Origin: Clostridium sp.
GTDB lineage: Bacteria > Bacillota > Clostridia > Clostridiales > Clostridiaceae
NCBI GenBank assembly: GCA_003539755.1
Contig: DPOH01000161.1
Location: 1-14,838 of the forward strand
Direction: 5' to 3'
DNA: 14,838 nucleotides
Numbering within the stretch: the stretch's first letter is position 1; the number at the start of each line of letters is the position of its first letter. Below, piece after piece: positions 5,158 through 12,808 of this stretch. The position numbers and the translations under genes were made by a program. Below the pieces are notes generated by a model. It made no database searches. It worked only from the letters and a program-made list of their open reading frames with translations, and had not been told where the DNA came from.

Positions 5158-6510
5158 CTAGAAAGGTAACTTACCAAATAATCCGCCTTTTTTAGCTTGT
5201 TTTTGGAATGACTTCATCTGCTTCATTTGCTTCTTCATCATTTCGTAACTCTTCATGAGCTTATTAACTTCTTGAACTGTAGTTCCAGAACCCTTAGCTA
5301 TTCTATTTTTTCTTGACTTTTCCTTATTTAATATATCAGGATTTCTTCTTTCTTTAGCAGTCATAGATTGAATAATTGCTCTAGTTCTATCCATAGCTTC
5401 CTGACCCTTTTCAAAATCTACTCCTTGAAGTTCTTTTGAATTCATCCCAGGAATCATTTCTAAAATTTTATTTAAAGGTCCAAGCTTTTTCATTTGTTCC
5501 ATAGCCATTAGGTAATCATCAAAGTTAAATTCCTGATTTAACATTCTCTTTCCTAAATCTGCTGCTTCCTTTTCATCAATAGCTTCTTGAGCCTTTTCTA
5601 TAAGTGATAGCACATCACCCATTCCAAGAATTCTAGATGCCATTCTGTCAGGATGGAACACTTCAAAATCATTCATCTTTTCACCAAGACCTACATATTT
5701 GATAGGTTTATCAATTATGCTCTTGATTGAAAGTGCAGCTCCACCTCTTGTATCACCATCAAGTTTTGTAAGGATAACACCTGTAACATCTAAAGCATTA
5801 TTAAAACTTTCTGCTACATTTACAGCATCCTGCCCTGTCATCGAGTCAACAACAAGAAGTATTTCTGATGGATTAACATTTTCTTTTATATCTTTTAATT
5901 CCTGCATTAATTCTTCATCAATATGAAGTCTACCTGCAGTATCTATGATTACAATATTATTACCATTATCTTTTGCATGAGCAATTCCTGCTTTTGCAAT
6001 ATCAACAGGATTTACTTTATCTCCCATCGAAAATACTGGTATATCAATTTGTTTTCCTACTACTTCTAATTGTTTTATAGCTGCTGGTCTATATACGTCA
6101 CAAGCAACTAATAATGGTTTTTTATTTTCTTTTCTTAAGGATAATGCAAGTTTACCACACATTGTAGTTTTACCAGCACCTTGAAGTCCAACCATCATTA
6201 AAACTGTAGGTCCACTGCTATTGTAGTTAAGTTTACTTTCACTTCCACCCATAAGATTAGTAAGTTCTTCGTTAACTACTTTGATTACTTGTTGTCCTGG
6301 TGTAAGACTTTCTAATACTTCATCTCCTACACACTTAGAACTAACTGAAGAAACAAAGTTTTTTACAACTTTATAGTTAACATCTGCTTCTAATAAGGCA
6401 AGCTTTACTTCTCTCATGGCTTCTTTAATATCTTTTTCAGTCAACTTTCCTTTTCCTTTTAATTTTCTGAAAGTCTCCTGTAGCTTTTCGCCTAAACCCT
6501 CGAAAGCCAT
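5158..6510 (-). CDS. ffh: Signal recognition particle protein Ffh (SRP54)
   Basis: Ffh binds signal sequences on nascent chains together with the 4.5S/6S RNA and docks with FtsY at the membrane. The 450 residues show the full layout: N-domain helices (1-95), then the G domain with G1 GLQGAGKT (108-115), DTAGR (190-194) and TKLDGDTRGG (248-257), then the M domain from about residue 297. The M domain includes the FDDYLMAMEQMKKLGPLNKI region, the RNA-binding RIAKGSG motif, and a methionine-rich end (MMKKQMKQMKSF). Length and motifs are normal. The ATG follows AAGGAGGAGG closely, and that site directly abuts the ylxM stop with a gap of 13 bases, so the two are tightly linked. Confidence 0.98.
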   Translation of the reverse strand: MAFEGLGEKLQETFRKLKGKGKLTEKDIKEAMREVKLALLEADVNYKVVKNFVSSVSSKCVGDEVLESLTPGQQVIKVVNEELTNLMGGSESKLNYNSSGPTVLMMVGLQGAGKTTMCGKLALSLRKENKKPLLVACDVYRPAAIKQLEVVGKQIDIPVFSMGDKVNPVDIAKAGIAHAKDNGNNIVIIDTAGRLHIDEELMQELKDIKENVNPSEILLVVDSMTGQDAVNVAESFNNALDVTGVILTKLDGDTRGGAALSIKSIIDKPIKYVGLGEKMNDFEVFHPDRMASRILGMGDVLSLIEKAQEAIDEKEAADLGKRMLNQEFNFDDYLMAMEQMKKLGPLNKILEMIPGMNSKELQGVDFEKGQEAMDRTRAIIQSMTAKERRNPDILNKEKSRKNRIAKGSGTTVQEVNKLMKSYEMMKKQMKQMKSFQKQAKKGGLFGKLPF

Positions 6511-6523
6511 GTTTACCTCCTCC

Positions 6524-6853
6524 TTATAAATTTTCTAGTCTATTTTTATATTGTATAATATCCTCTTCATCAATGGAATATTTACTTTTTAAAAACTCTA
6601 AAAAATCTATAATTTTTTGTTCTCTACTTATACTCTTTTGAAGTAAGTTAAGCTTACTTTCGTAGGATAGAAGTTGCTTATAGCATCTTTTGATTAAATC
6701 ATGAATTGCCTGACGACTTGTTTTATTAATCTCAGCAATCTCTGCTAAAGATAAATCATCATTATAATACAAATCCATTATATCTCTCTGCTTTTCCGTT
6801 AATAATGAACCATACAAATCCATAAGTAACGCAATCTCAACTCTATCTTCCAT
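6524..6853 (-). CDS. ylxM: YlxM / UPF0122 helix-turn-helix protein, SRP-associated
   Basis: This 109-residue protein belongs to the UPF0122 (YlxM) family, small helix-turn-helix proteins almost always encoded just before ffh in Firmicutes. The N-terminal half resembles sigma-factor region 4: LTEKQRDIMDLYYNDDLSLA (18-37), then the helix-turn-helix at about 35-57 (IAEINKTSRQAIHDLIKR). The C-terminal half is a helical, probably dimerising segment rich in Lys and Glu. Work in streptococci suggests YlxM modulates SRP assembly; whether it also binds DNA is unclear. It starts at ATG 6851-6853 with AAGGTG 5 bases upstream. A strong promoter with an overlapping palindrome lies just upstream. Confidence 0.93.
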   Translation of the reverse strand: MEDRVEIALLMDLYGSLLTEKQRDIMDLYYNDDLSLAEIAEINKTSRQAIHDLIKRCYKQLLSYESKLNLLQKSISREQKIIDFLEFLKSKYSIDEEDIIQYKNRLENL

Positions 6854-6877
6854 TTAATCACCTTACCCACAAAAGAG

Positions 6878-6906
6878 ATTTTAACAGGATTATTTATAAG
6901 TGTCAA
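6878..6906 (-). promoter_or_regulatory. Strong promoter of ylxM-ffh-rpsP-khpA
   Basis: A perfect TTGACA (6901-6906), a 17-base spacer and TAAAAT (6878-6883), with TGT directly before the -10 (extended -10). A/T tracts lie upstream of the -35. This is the closest match to a sigma-A consensus in the window. Confidence 0.85.
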
Positions 6907-6928
6907 GTATTTTTACTTAACACTTATA
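6895..6928. repeat. 15+15 bp palindrome overlapping the ylxM promoter -35
   Basis: Arms 6895-6909 and 6914-6928 are inverted copies around a TTTT centre, with a single mismatch (6904/6919). One arm contains the whole TTGACA -35 box. There is no following T-run on the minus strand, so an operator is more likely than a terminator of ftsY. Confidence 0.75.
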
Positions 6929-6952
6929 TGATTTTAAAAATTTTATTTTTTT

Positions 6953-7006
6953 GGAACGCTTTTTATACTTTTTTATTATTATGAAAACGCTTTATTTATT
7001 ATACTT
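6953..7006. repeat. Two imperfect direct repeats between ftsY and ylxM
   Basis: On the minus strand AAGTATAA followed closely by AAAGCGTT occurs twice (7006-6984 and 6970-6953); the first copy has a 5-base insertion between the halves. They lie about 50-100 bases upstream of the ylxM -35. I saw no other explanation for them. Confidence 0.5.
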
Positions 7007-7029
7007 CTAATATATTCCTTGATTAATAA

Positions 7030-7938
7030 TTAGATTAATGCTTCTGCAAAACTTTCAGCATCAAATTTTTGAAGATCGTCAATACCTTCTCCAACACCAA
7101 TATATCTTACTGGTATATTAAGGGCCTGTTTAATAGAAATTACAACCCCACCTTTTGCAGTTCCATCAAGCTTAGTTAATATAATTCCGTCTATAGGACA
7201 TGCTTCCATGAACTGCTTTGCTTGGATAACTGCATTCTGTCCTGTTGTAGCATCTAATACAAGAAGAGTTTCTTTTTTATATCCTTCAAGTTCTCTATCA
7301 ATAATTCTATTTATTTTTTCAAGCTCATTCATTAGATTTTTCTTATTATGAAGTCTTCCAGCTGTATCACATATTAATAAATCAACATTTCTAGCTTTTG
7401 AAGCTTCAATTGCATCAAATACTACTGCTGCTGGATCTGAACCTTCCTGATGTTTTACTATATCAACATTTGCTCTTTCACTCCATACTTCAAGCTGATC
7501 AATAGCTGCTGCTCTAAATGTATCAGCAGCTGCAAGAAGAACTTTTTTGCCTTCAGCTTTATTTTTAGCTGCAAGTTTACCAATTGATGTAGTCTTACCA
7601 ACACCATTAACCCCTATTACAAGCATAACTCTCTTTTCAGCATCATCATCTTCATAAGCACCTTCAACTAATATATCTCTTATAACTTCTTTAAGAGCTG
7701 GCTTTACTTCTTGAGGATCATTTATTTTTTCTTTACGTATTTTAGTTTTTAATCTTTCAATAATATCAATTGTAGTATCCATACCAACATCTGATGTAAT
7801 TAATATTTCTTCTAATTCATCATATAAATCTTCATCAATTGTAATAGCAATTTTTAATACTTCATTGATCTTATCTGTAAGACCATCTCTAGTCTTAGTT
7901 AATCCTTCTTTAAGTTTATTAAATAAATTTCCAAACAA
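7030..7938 (-). CDS. ftsY: Signal recognition particle receptor FtsY
   Basis: FtsY is the SRP receptor GTPase that docks Ffh-ribosome complexes at the membrane. The 302 residues carry a short N domain without the long acidic A domain of E. coli, which is usual for Firmicutes. The G domain follows, with G1 GVNGVGKT (109-116), the DTFRAAA segment, DTAGRLHNKKNLMNEL (191 on), TKLDGTAKGG (255-264) and the terminal GVGEGIDDLQKFD. The start is TTG 7936-7938: AGGAGG lies 8 bases upstream and the N-terminus (MFGNLFNKLKEGL, amphipathic) fits the family. It lies 24 bases after smc in the common smc-ftsY order. No clear terminator follows the gene. Confidence 0.97.
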   Translation of the reverse strand: MFGNLFNKLKEGLTKTRDGLTDKINEVLKIAITIDEDLYDELEEILITSDVGMDTTIDIIERLKTKIRKEKINDPQEVKPALKEVIRDILVEGAYEDDDAEKRVMLVIGVNGVGKTTSIGKLAAKNKAEGKKVLLAAADTFRAAAIDQLEVWSERANVDIVKHQEGSDPAAVVFDAIEASKARNVDLLICDTAGRLHNKKNLMNELEKINRIIDRELEGYKKETLLVLDATTGQNAVIQAKQFMEACPIDGIILTKLDGTAKGGVVISIKQALNIPVRYIGVGEGIDDLQKFDAESFAEALI

Positions 7939-7962
7939 CTTAAATTCCTCCTAGCATTTTAT

Positions 7963-10900
7963 TTATTCTATATTTTTAGTTAAATCTACAGATACAACTT
8001 TGGATACACCTTTTTCTTCCATAGTTACACCATAAATTATATCACTTGCTTCCATAGTTCCTTTTCTATGTGTTATTACTATAAATTGAGTGTTATGAGA
8101 AAATCTCTTTAAGAATTCAGCATATCTAAATACATTAGCATCATCAAGTGCCGCTTCAATTTCATCTAGAATACAGAACGGAGTAGGTTTCATCTTAAGT
8201 ATTGCAAATAACAATGCTATTGCAGATAAAACTTTTTCTCCCCCTGACATAAGGTTTATGTTTTGAAGTTTTTTGCCTGGAGGTTCAACATTTATATCTA
8301 TATTAGCTGTAAGTTCATCACCTTCACCTAATATAAGTTCTGCACTTCCTCCTTGGAATAAATCCTTAAATGTTTCATTAAAGTTATAATTTAATATTTT
8401 GAAGTTTTCTTTAAATAAAATTTTCATTTCATTAGTCATTTCTTCAATAACTGAAATAAGCTCTGTTTTAGCTTTTTCAAGATCTTCCGCTTGAGATGAC
8501 ATAAATTCAAATTTATCTTTTATTTCTTCATACTCTTCAATTGCAGCTAAATTAACAACGCCAAGTTTTGTAATTCTGCTCTTTGTTACTGTTATTTCAT
8601 GTTTTAATAGTTCTTCATCTTCAACTGGTTCACACATATCAAGAGCTTCAGCATATGTAAGTTCAAGTTCTTCGTTAAGCTTTTTATATATATGCTCTTT
8701 ATCGCTTTCTTTTTTAGCTTTTACTATTTCTCTTTTATTAACTTCCATTTCACGTCTGCTGATTTCATCAAGAACAATATTTATAGCATTATCTTTTTCT
8801 TTAAATTCTGCTTTTAATTTTTCTTTTAATAATTCATCATCTTTAAAATTTATTTCAAGTTTATTTATTAATACACTGTTTTCTTCTATACTTCTATTTT
8901 TCTCTTTAATATCTTCATTTAGTTGCTTTACTGCTTCTTCATTATAAATATTCTCCTGTTTAAGATCTGTACTCTTCTGTTCAAGATCCAGTTCATCCTG
9001 TTCCATTCTATTACAGTCGTTTTTCTTACTTTCTATCATTTCATCAAGTTTTGCTTTTAAAATTTTCATTTCAGTAAGCTTATTATCACTACTGCTTACT
9101 TCTTCACTCTTAATGCTTATGATATTCTCTAATTCCACACTCTTATTCTTATTAGTAGAATTTTTACTTTCAAGCATTTCTATATGTTTTTGCTTTTTAG
9201 AAAGCTTTTCTACCATTATTTCTTTTTCTTTTAATATCTTCTTAATTTCTTCTCTAGATATTTCTAAGTTTCTTTGAAGCTTATCCGTATCATTCTGAAG
9301 TCCTTTAGTTTCACTTTCCTTCTTAGTAAGTTCAATATTCTTTTCATGAATAAGATCCATATCATTTAAGATCTGCTCATCCATAGACTTTATTTTAAAC
9401 TTAATATCTTGTGTTTCTTTAACTAATGAAGAATATGAAACCTTTTTAGCTTCTATTTCTTTTCCTAGTTCCTCAATTTCTCTTTTTCTTCCTAGAACAT
9501 TAGTATTCTTGCCTTTTATGCTTCCACCTGTTAATGCCCCTCCTGGATTAACAACTTCACCTTCTAAGGTTACTATTTTATATGAATAATTTCCTGCTTT
9601 AGCTATGTTAAGAGCACTATCCATATCAGAACATATTATAGTTCTTCCAAGTATATAATTCATAATGTTATCATATTCAGGTGAATAAGATATTATATCG
9701 CTTGCTATTCCTATATACCCTCTAGAGTCTAAAATACGCTTATCAAGATTTAATTTCTTTCCCTTTATTATATTAAGTGGAAGAAATGTAGCTCTACCAA
9801 TATTATTCTTCTTTAAATATCCTATAAGAACTTTAGCAATCTGTTCATTCTTTGTTATTACATTTGATATAGCTGCTCCAAGCGCTATTTCAATAGCAGT
9901 TTCATAAGTTTTTTTAACTTTAAATATTTCACCAACTACTTTTGTATCCTCTGGATTTACAATATTATTCTTATGAATTGATTCCATAAGTGATTTTACC
10001 GACCTATTGTAACCTTCATAATGCTTTTCTAAGTTTTCAAGCATATTCTTATTGGCATCCAGCTTTGTCAACACTCTGTTTAATTCTCTTACTTCATTTT
10101 CTTTTTTAGTAAGAATCCCTTGGAAAGAAGCTAAATTTTTTCTACTATCTGAAATCTTATATTCAAGTTCTCTAATATTATTCTTCTTCATTTCAATATC
10201 ATTTAATAGACCTTTGTATGTAGCCTTATTTATAACAATATTATTTTCTAATGATGATACAGAAGCCTTTAAAGTTTCTTCTTTTTCATCTCTTAAAGCT
10301 ATATCTCTACTTAAAATATTAATTTCATTTTTAACATCTGAATTATTCTTTAAGAATTCCAATTCACCTTCTCTTAATTTTTTAAGTTCATTCTCAATCT
10401 TTCTTAATTCATCAAATCCAGTTTTATTTAAAGTTTCTAACTTTAAAATTTCTTCTGTTTTTTCTTTTTGTTCATTAATCTTAGCTGTTAATTCTTCTTC
10501 TAACAGCTTCTTGTTTTCAATTAATTTATCTATCTTAACTGAAATATCTTCTATTTCATAATTATTTCTTTTTATTTTTTCTTCACAGTTTTTTATTCTT
10601 TCTCTAAATAATTCTATACTCTTTTTATCTTCACTAATAACGTCTTTAAGACCATAATATTTTTCTTTTTCTTCTAGTGTTTTCTTTTCAATATTTTCAA
10701 TTTTATTTTCTAATTCTTTAAGTTTTTCCTTATCACTAGCAATTTCCTGTCTTTTAGAATTTATAACTTCAACTTTTTCATTTAAATCTTCATTAAAAGC
10801 TTTTAAATCATCATCCATGATTTTTATTGTATGAACTATAAGCGAAACTTCCTTAGCCTTTAATCCTTTAGATAATTCATTGAATTCAAGAGCTTTTTCT

Positions 10901-11526
10901 CTTTCAATTCTTAAAGGTTCTAATCTTTCTTCATATGTAGATAAAATATCATTAATCCTCACCAAGTTATCATCTGTATTACTTAGTTTCTTTTCAGCTT
11001 CTTCTTTTCTATTCTTAAATTTAACTATTCCAGCAGCTTCTTCAAGAAGAGCTCTTCTTTCTTCAGGCTTACCACTTAAAATAGCTTCTATTTTACCTTG
11101 TCCAATGAGGGAATATCCTTCCTTACCTATTCCAGTATCCATAAATAGGTTCGTAATATCCTTAAGTCTGCATTTTGTATTATTTATAAGATATTCAGAT
11201 TCACCTGATCTAAATATTCTTCTTGCTACAGTAACTTCATTATATTCTGTTGCAAGCTGTTCATCACTATTATCTAATGTAAGAGTAACCTGTGCAAGAC
11301 CAACCGGTTTTCTAAATTGAGTTCCGGCAAAGATTACATCCTCCATCTTTCCGCCTCTTAATACCTTTATGCTTTGTTCTCCTAAGACCCATCTTACTGC
11401 ATCTGATATATTACTTTTACCACTCCCATTTGGGCCTACTACTGCAGTTACACCTTTCTCAAATTTTAATTCCGTTTTATCAGCAAAGGATTTGAATCCT
11501 CTTATTTCCAGAGATTTTAAAAACAT
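7963..11526 (-). CDS. smc: Chromosome partition protein SMC
   Basis: SMC dimers, with ScpA and ScpB, form bacterial condensin that loads near the origin and organises sister chromosomes. The 1187 residues show an intact architecture: N-terminal head with Walker A GPNGSGKSN (31-39), long coiled coil (about 165-500), hinge domain (about 515-680, with the NPGGALTGGSI segment near its end), returning coiled coil (about 690-1010), and C-terminal head with signature LMSGGEK (from about 1092), Walker B FCILDE (Asp1121, Glu1122), the D-loop EAALDDAN and VITHRKGTME. Length is normal for Firmicutes. The ATG at 11524-11526 follows AAGGAG by 7 bases. It is preceded by an 18-base gap from a miniprotein gene and followed closely by ftsY. 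No frameshift was seen. Confidence 0.98.
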   Translation of the reverse strand: MFLKSLEIRGFKSFADKTELKFEKGVTAVVGPNGSGKSNISDAVRWVLGEQSIKVLRGGKMEDVIFAGTQFRKPVGLAQVTLTLDNSDEQLATEYNEVTVARRIFRSGESEYLINNTKCRLKDITNLFMDTGIGKEGYSLIGQGKIEAILSGKPEERRALLEEAAGIVKFKNRKEEAEKKLSNTDDNLVRINDILSTYEERLEPLRIEREKALEFNELSKGLKAKEVSLIVHTIKIMDDDLKAFNEDLNEKVEVINSKRQEIASDKEKLKELENKIENIEKKTLEEKEKYYGLKDVISEDKKSIELFRERIKNCEEKIKRNNYEIEDISVKIDKLIENKKLLEEELTAKINEQKEKTEEILKLETLNKTGFDELRKIENELKKLREGELEFLKNNSDVKNEINILSRDIALRDEKEETLKASVSSLENNIVINKATYKGLLNDIEMKKNNIRELEYKISDSRKNLASFQGILTKKENEVRELNRVLTKLDANKNMLENLEKHYEGYNRSVKSLMESIHKNNIVNPEDTKVVGEIFKVKKTYETAIEIALGAAISNVITKNEQIAKVLIGYLKKNNIGRATFLPLNIIKGKKLNLDKRILDSRGYIGIASDIISYSPEYDNIMNYILGRTIICSDMDSALNIAKAGNYSYKIVTLEGEVVNPGGALTGGSIKGKNTNVLGRKREIEELGKEIEAKKVSYSSLVKETQDIKFKIKSMDEQILNDMDLIHEKNIELTKKESETKGLQNDTDKLQRNLEISREEIKKILKEKEIMVEKLSKKQKHIEMLESKNSTNKNKSVELENIISIKSEEVSSSDNKLTEMKILKAKLDEMIESKKNDCNRMEQDELDLEQKSTDLKQENIYNEEAVKQLNEDIKEKNRSIEENSVLINKLEINFKDDELLKEKLKAEFKEKDNAINIVLDEISRREMEVNKREIVKAKKESDKEHIYKKLNEELELTYAEALDMCEPVEDEELLKHEITVTKSRITKLGVVNLAAIEEYEEIKDKFEFMSSQAEDLEKAKTELISVIEEMTNEMKILFKENFKILNYNFNETFKDLFQGGSAELILGEGDELTANIDINVEPPGKKLQNINLMSGGEKVLSAIALLFAILKMKPTPFCILDEIEAALDDANVFRYAEFLKRFSHNTQFIVITHRKGTMEASDIIYGVTMEEKGVSKVVSVDLTKNIE

Positions 11527-11544
11527 CTGCCCACTCCTTACAAA

Positions 11545-11640
11545 TTATAAAAGTATAGTAGGTAATAATCCTAAAATAAACACTATAATCATAAAAACAA
11601 CCATCGCTACCGTCATTTTTTCTCTAGTCTTCTTCTTCAT
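11545..11640 (-). CDS. 31-residue single-pass membrane miniprotein upstream of smc (DUF4044/Prli42-like?)
   Basis: This gene is below most length cut-offs. The product is MKKKTREKMTVAMVVFMIIV followed by FILGLLPTILL: a lysine/arginine-rich N-terminus and one long hydrophobic segment from about residue 9 to the end, so a predicted N-in, single-pass membrane peptide. The evidence for translation is good: GAGGAGGG lies 6 bases before the ATG, and the stop is followed directly by the smc ribosome binding site, 18 bases before smc. Size and layout resemble the Firmicute DUF4044 family and the Listeria stressosome-associated miniprotein Prli42. That resemblance is from memory and short hydrophobic peptides mislead easily. 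It probably forms an operon with smc and ftsY. Confidence 0.75.
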   Translation of the reverse strand: MKKKTREKMTVAMVVFMIIVFILGLLPTILL

Positions 11641-11664
11641 ATTTACCCTCCTCGTTATTTTAAG

Positions 11665-11691
11665 TTTATAGTATATATTACCAAATTTCAA
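11665..11691 (-). promoter_or_regulatory. Possible promoter of the miniprotein-smc-ftsY unit
   Basis: On the minus strand TTGAAA (11686-11691) and TATAAA (11665-11670) are 15 bases apart, or 16 if the -35 is read as TTTGAA. It lies between the terminator of the radical SAM gene and the miniprotein's ribosome binding site, where a promoter is expected. The spacing is short. Confidence 0.4.
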
Positions 11692-11701
11692 ACAATATAT
11701 T

Positions 11702-11724
11702 AAAAGCGAGAGTTGCCCCTCGCT
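11702..11724 (-). terminator. Rho-independent terminator after the radical SAM gene
   Basis: AGCGAG (11724-11719 on the minus strand) pairs with CTCGCT (11710-11705), plus one G.U inside, then TTTT and an AT-rich stretch. The hairpin overlaps the TAG stop codon itself. The T-run is short, so efficiency may be moderate. Confidence 0.7.
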
Positions 11725-12808
11725 AGTATATTATATCCACTTTTCTATTATCTAAATAAAGTTCAATTCTTCCTCTATAGATATCAGAATCCTGCCTTAC
11801 AATAAGATTTTTTCCTTTTTCCTTAAGTCTATTAAAATAAACCTTCTTATTTGCATAAAGTTTGCTTATATCTCTAGGATTAATATAAATTTCACCTTTA
11901 TCGCATTCACTCATATTTTCAAAAATCTTATCAACTAAAAGACTACTTTCAACAAGTTCTCTAAATGCCGGATGAAATGGTCCTGCAACAACATCACCAT
12001 TTTCATTTATAGTTTCAGTTGGCTGAAGTCCAATACGAATAACCTTTACATTATTCTTAGAATACATATCATACATCTTCTTGCTTATTTCAACCGCTTC
12101 TTTTAATGTATAAGGTATATACTCTCCTCTATTATACATTATTTCCATAGCTGTATCTTTAATAACAAGAGATGGATATATTCTGCATATATCTGGTTTC
12201 ATACTTATGGATTTCTCTGTTGTGTAAATATCTCGCTCAAAAGTATCACCTGGAAGCCCCGGCATTATTTGATGTCCCAGTACAAATCCATAATCCTTTA
12301 TTAGCTTTGAAGCTTTTATAACATCCTCAACTCCATGACCTCTTGCACTCTTTTTAAGTACATCTTCATCTAAAGATTGAACTCCAAGCTCTATTATATC
12401 TACACCATATTCTTTTAAATATGTAAGTATGTAATCATCTATATAATCAGGCCTTGTTGAAAGTCTTATTTTATCAATAAGCTTTTTATCTTTAAATTCC
12501 TTTGCTACTTTCAATAATTCACGTTGCTTTTCTTCTTTTATTCCTGTAAATGTACCACCAAAGAAAGATACTTCAACTGTAGCTTGTGTATGATTTATAG
12601 TTTCAAGATAATCTTTAATAGTTTTTTCAACAAATTTATCTGTTACTTCTTCATGATCATCATTTTTCTTTTTCACAGTATCTGTTCCAGCTATTCTTAT
12701 AGAATCCTTATTAGTTCCTGTAATTCTATCTTGATTGCAAAAAACACAGTCATGAGGACATCCCTCATGAGGTACAAATATAGGTATTATATAATAATTC
12801 TTACTCAT
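11723..12808 (-). CDS. Elp3-like radical SAM protein without acetyltransferase domain
   Basis: This 361-residue protein carries the radical SAM 4Fe-4S motif CPHDCVFC (CX3CX2C; Cys17, Cys21, Cys24) right at the N-terminus, in the context VPHEGCPHDCVFCNQDRITG. The glycine motif SFFGGTFTG, RLSTRPDYID, IELGVQSLD and LGHQIMPGLPGDT follow, a pattern typical of the Elp3 group (COG1243). The C-terminal part (RIYPSLVI ... RIGLQPTETI ... GPFHPAFREL) matches the Elp3-type domain after the radical SAM barrel, but the GNAT acetyltransferase domain of true Elp3 is missing. A Lys/Asp-rich insert sits at about residues 46-60. The substrate is unknown; tRNA modification is a guess from the family. It overlaps the rnc stop by 8 bases, with only a weak GGATGG ribosome binding site, so it probably relies on coupling to rnc. 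Confidence 0.88.
   Translation of the reverse strand: MSKNYYIIPIFVPHEGCPHDCVFCNQDRITGTNKDSIRIAGTDTVKKKNDDHEEVTDKFVEKTIKDYLETINHTQATVEVSFFGGTFTGIKEEKQRELLKVAKEFKDKKLIDKIRLSTRPDYIDDYILTYLKEYGVDIIELGVQSLDEDVLKKSARGHGVEDVIKASKLIKDYGFVLGHQIMPGLPGDTFERDIYTTEKSISMKPDICRIYPSLVIKDTAMEIMYNRGEYIPYTLKEAVEISKKMYDMYSKNNVKVIRIGLQPTETINENGDVVAGPFHPAFRELVESSLLVDKIFENMSECDKGEIYINPRDISKLYANKKVYFNRLKEKGKNLIVRQDSDIYRGRIELYLDNRKVDIIY

Noticed and set aside
10052..10561. A 169-codon plus-strand frame inside smc
   Set aside because: It is antisense to the smc coiled coil, has a Ser/Leu/Phe-rich composition produced by reverse-complemented Lys/Glu codons, and no ribosome binding site or family resemblance.
8000..11000. 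Repetitive Lys/Glu-rich pattern that could look like tandem repeats
   Set aside because: This is the normal heptad pattern of the SMC coiled coil; no exact DNA repeat unit was seen.
10880..11671. Plus-strand frames at 10880-11320 and 11369-11671
   Set aside because: Both are shadows of the smc head and of the miniprotein on the opposite strand. The real gene in the second stretch is the minus-strand miniprotein.
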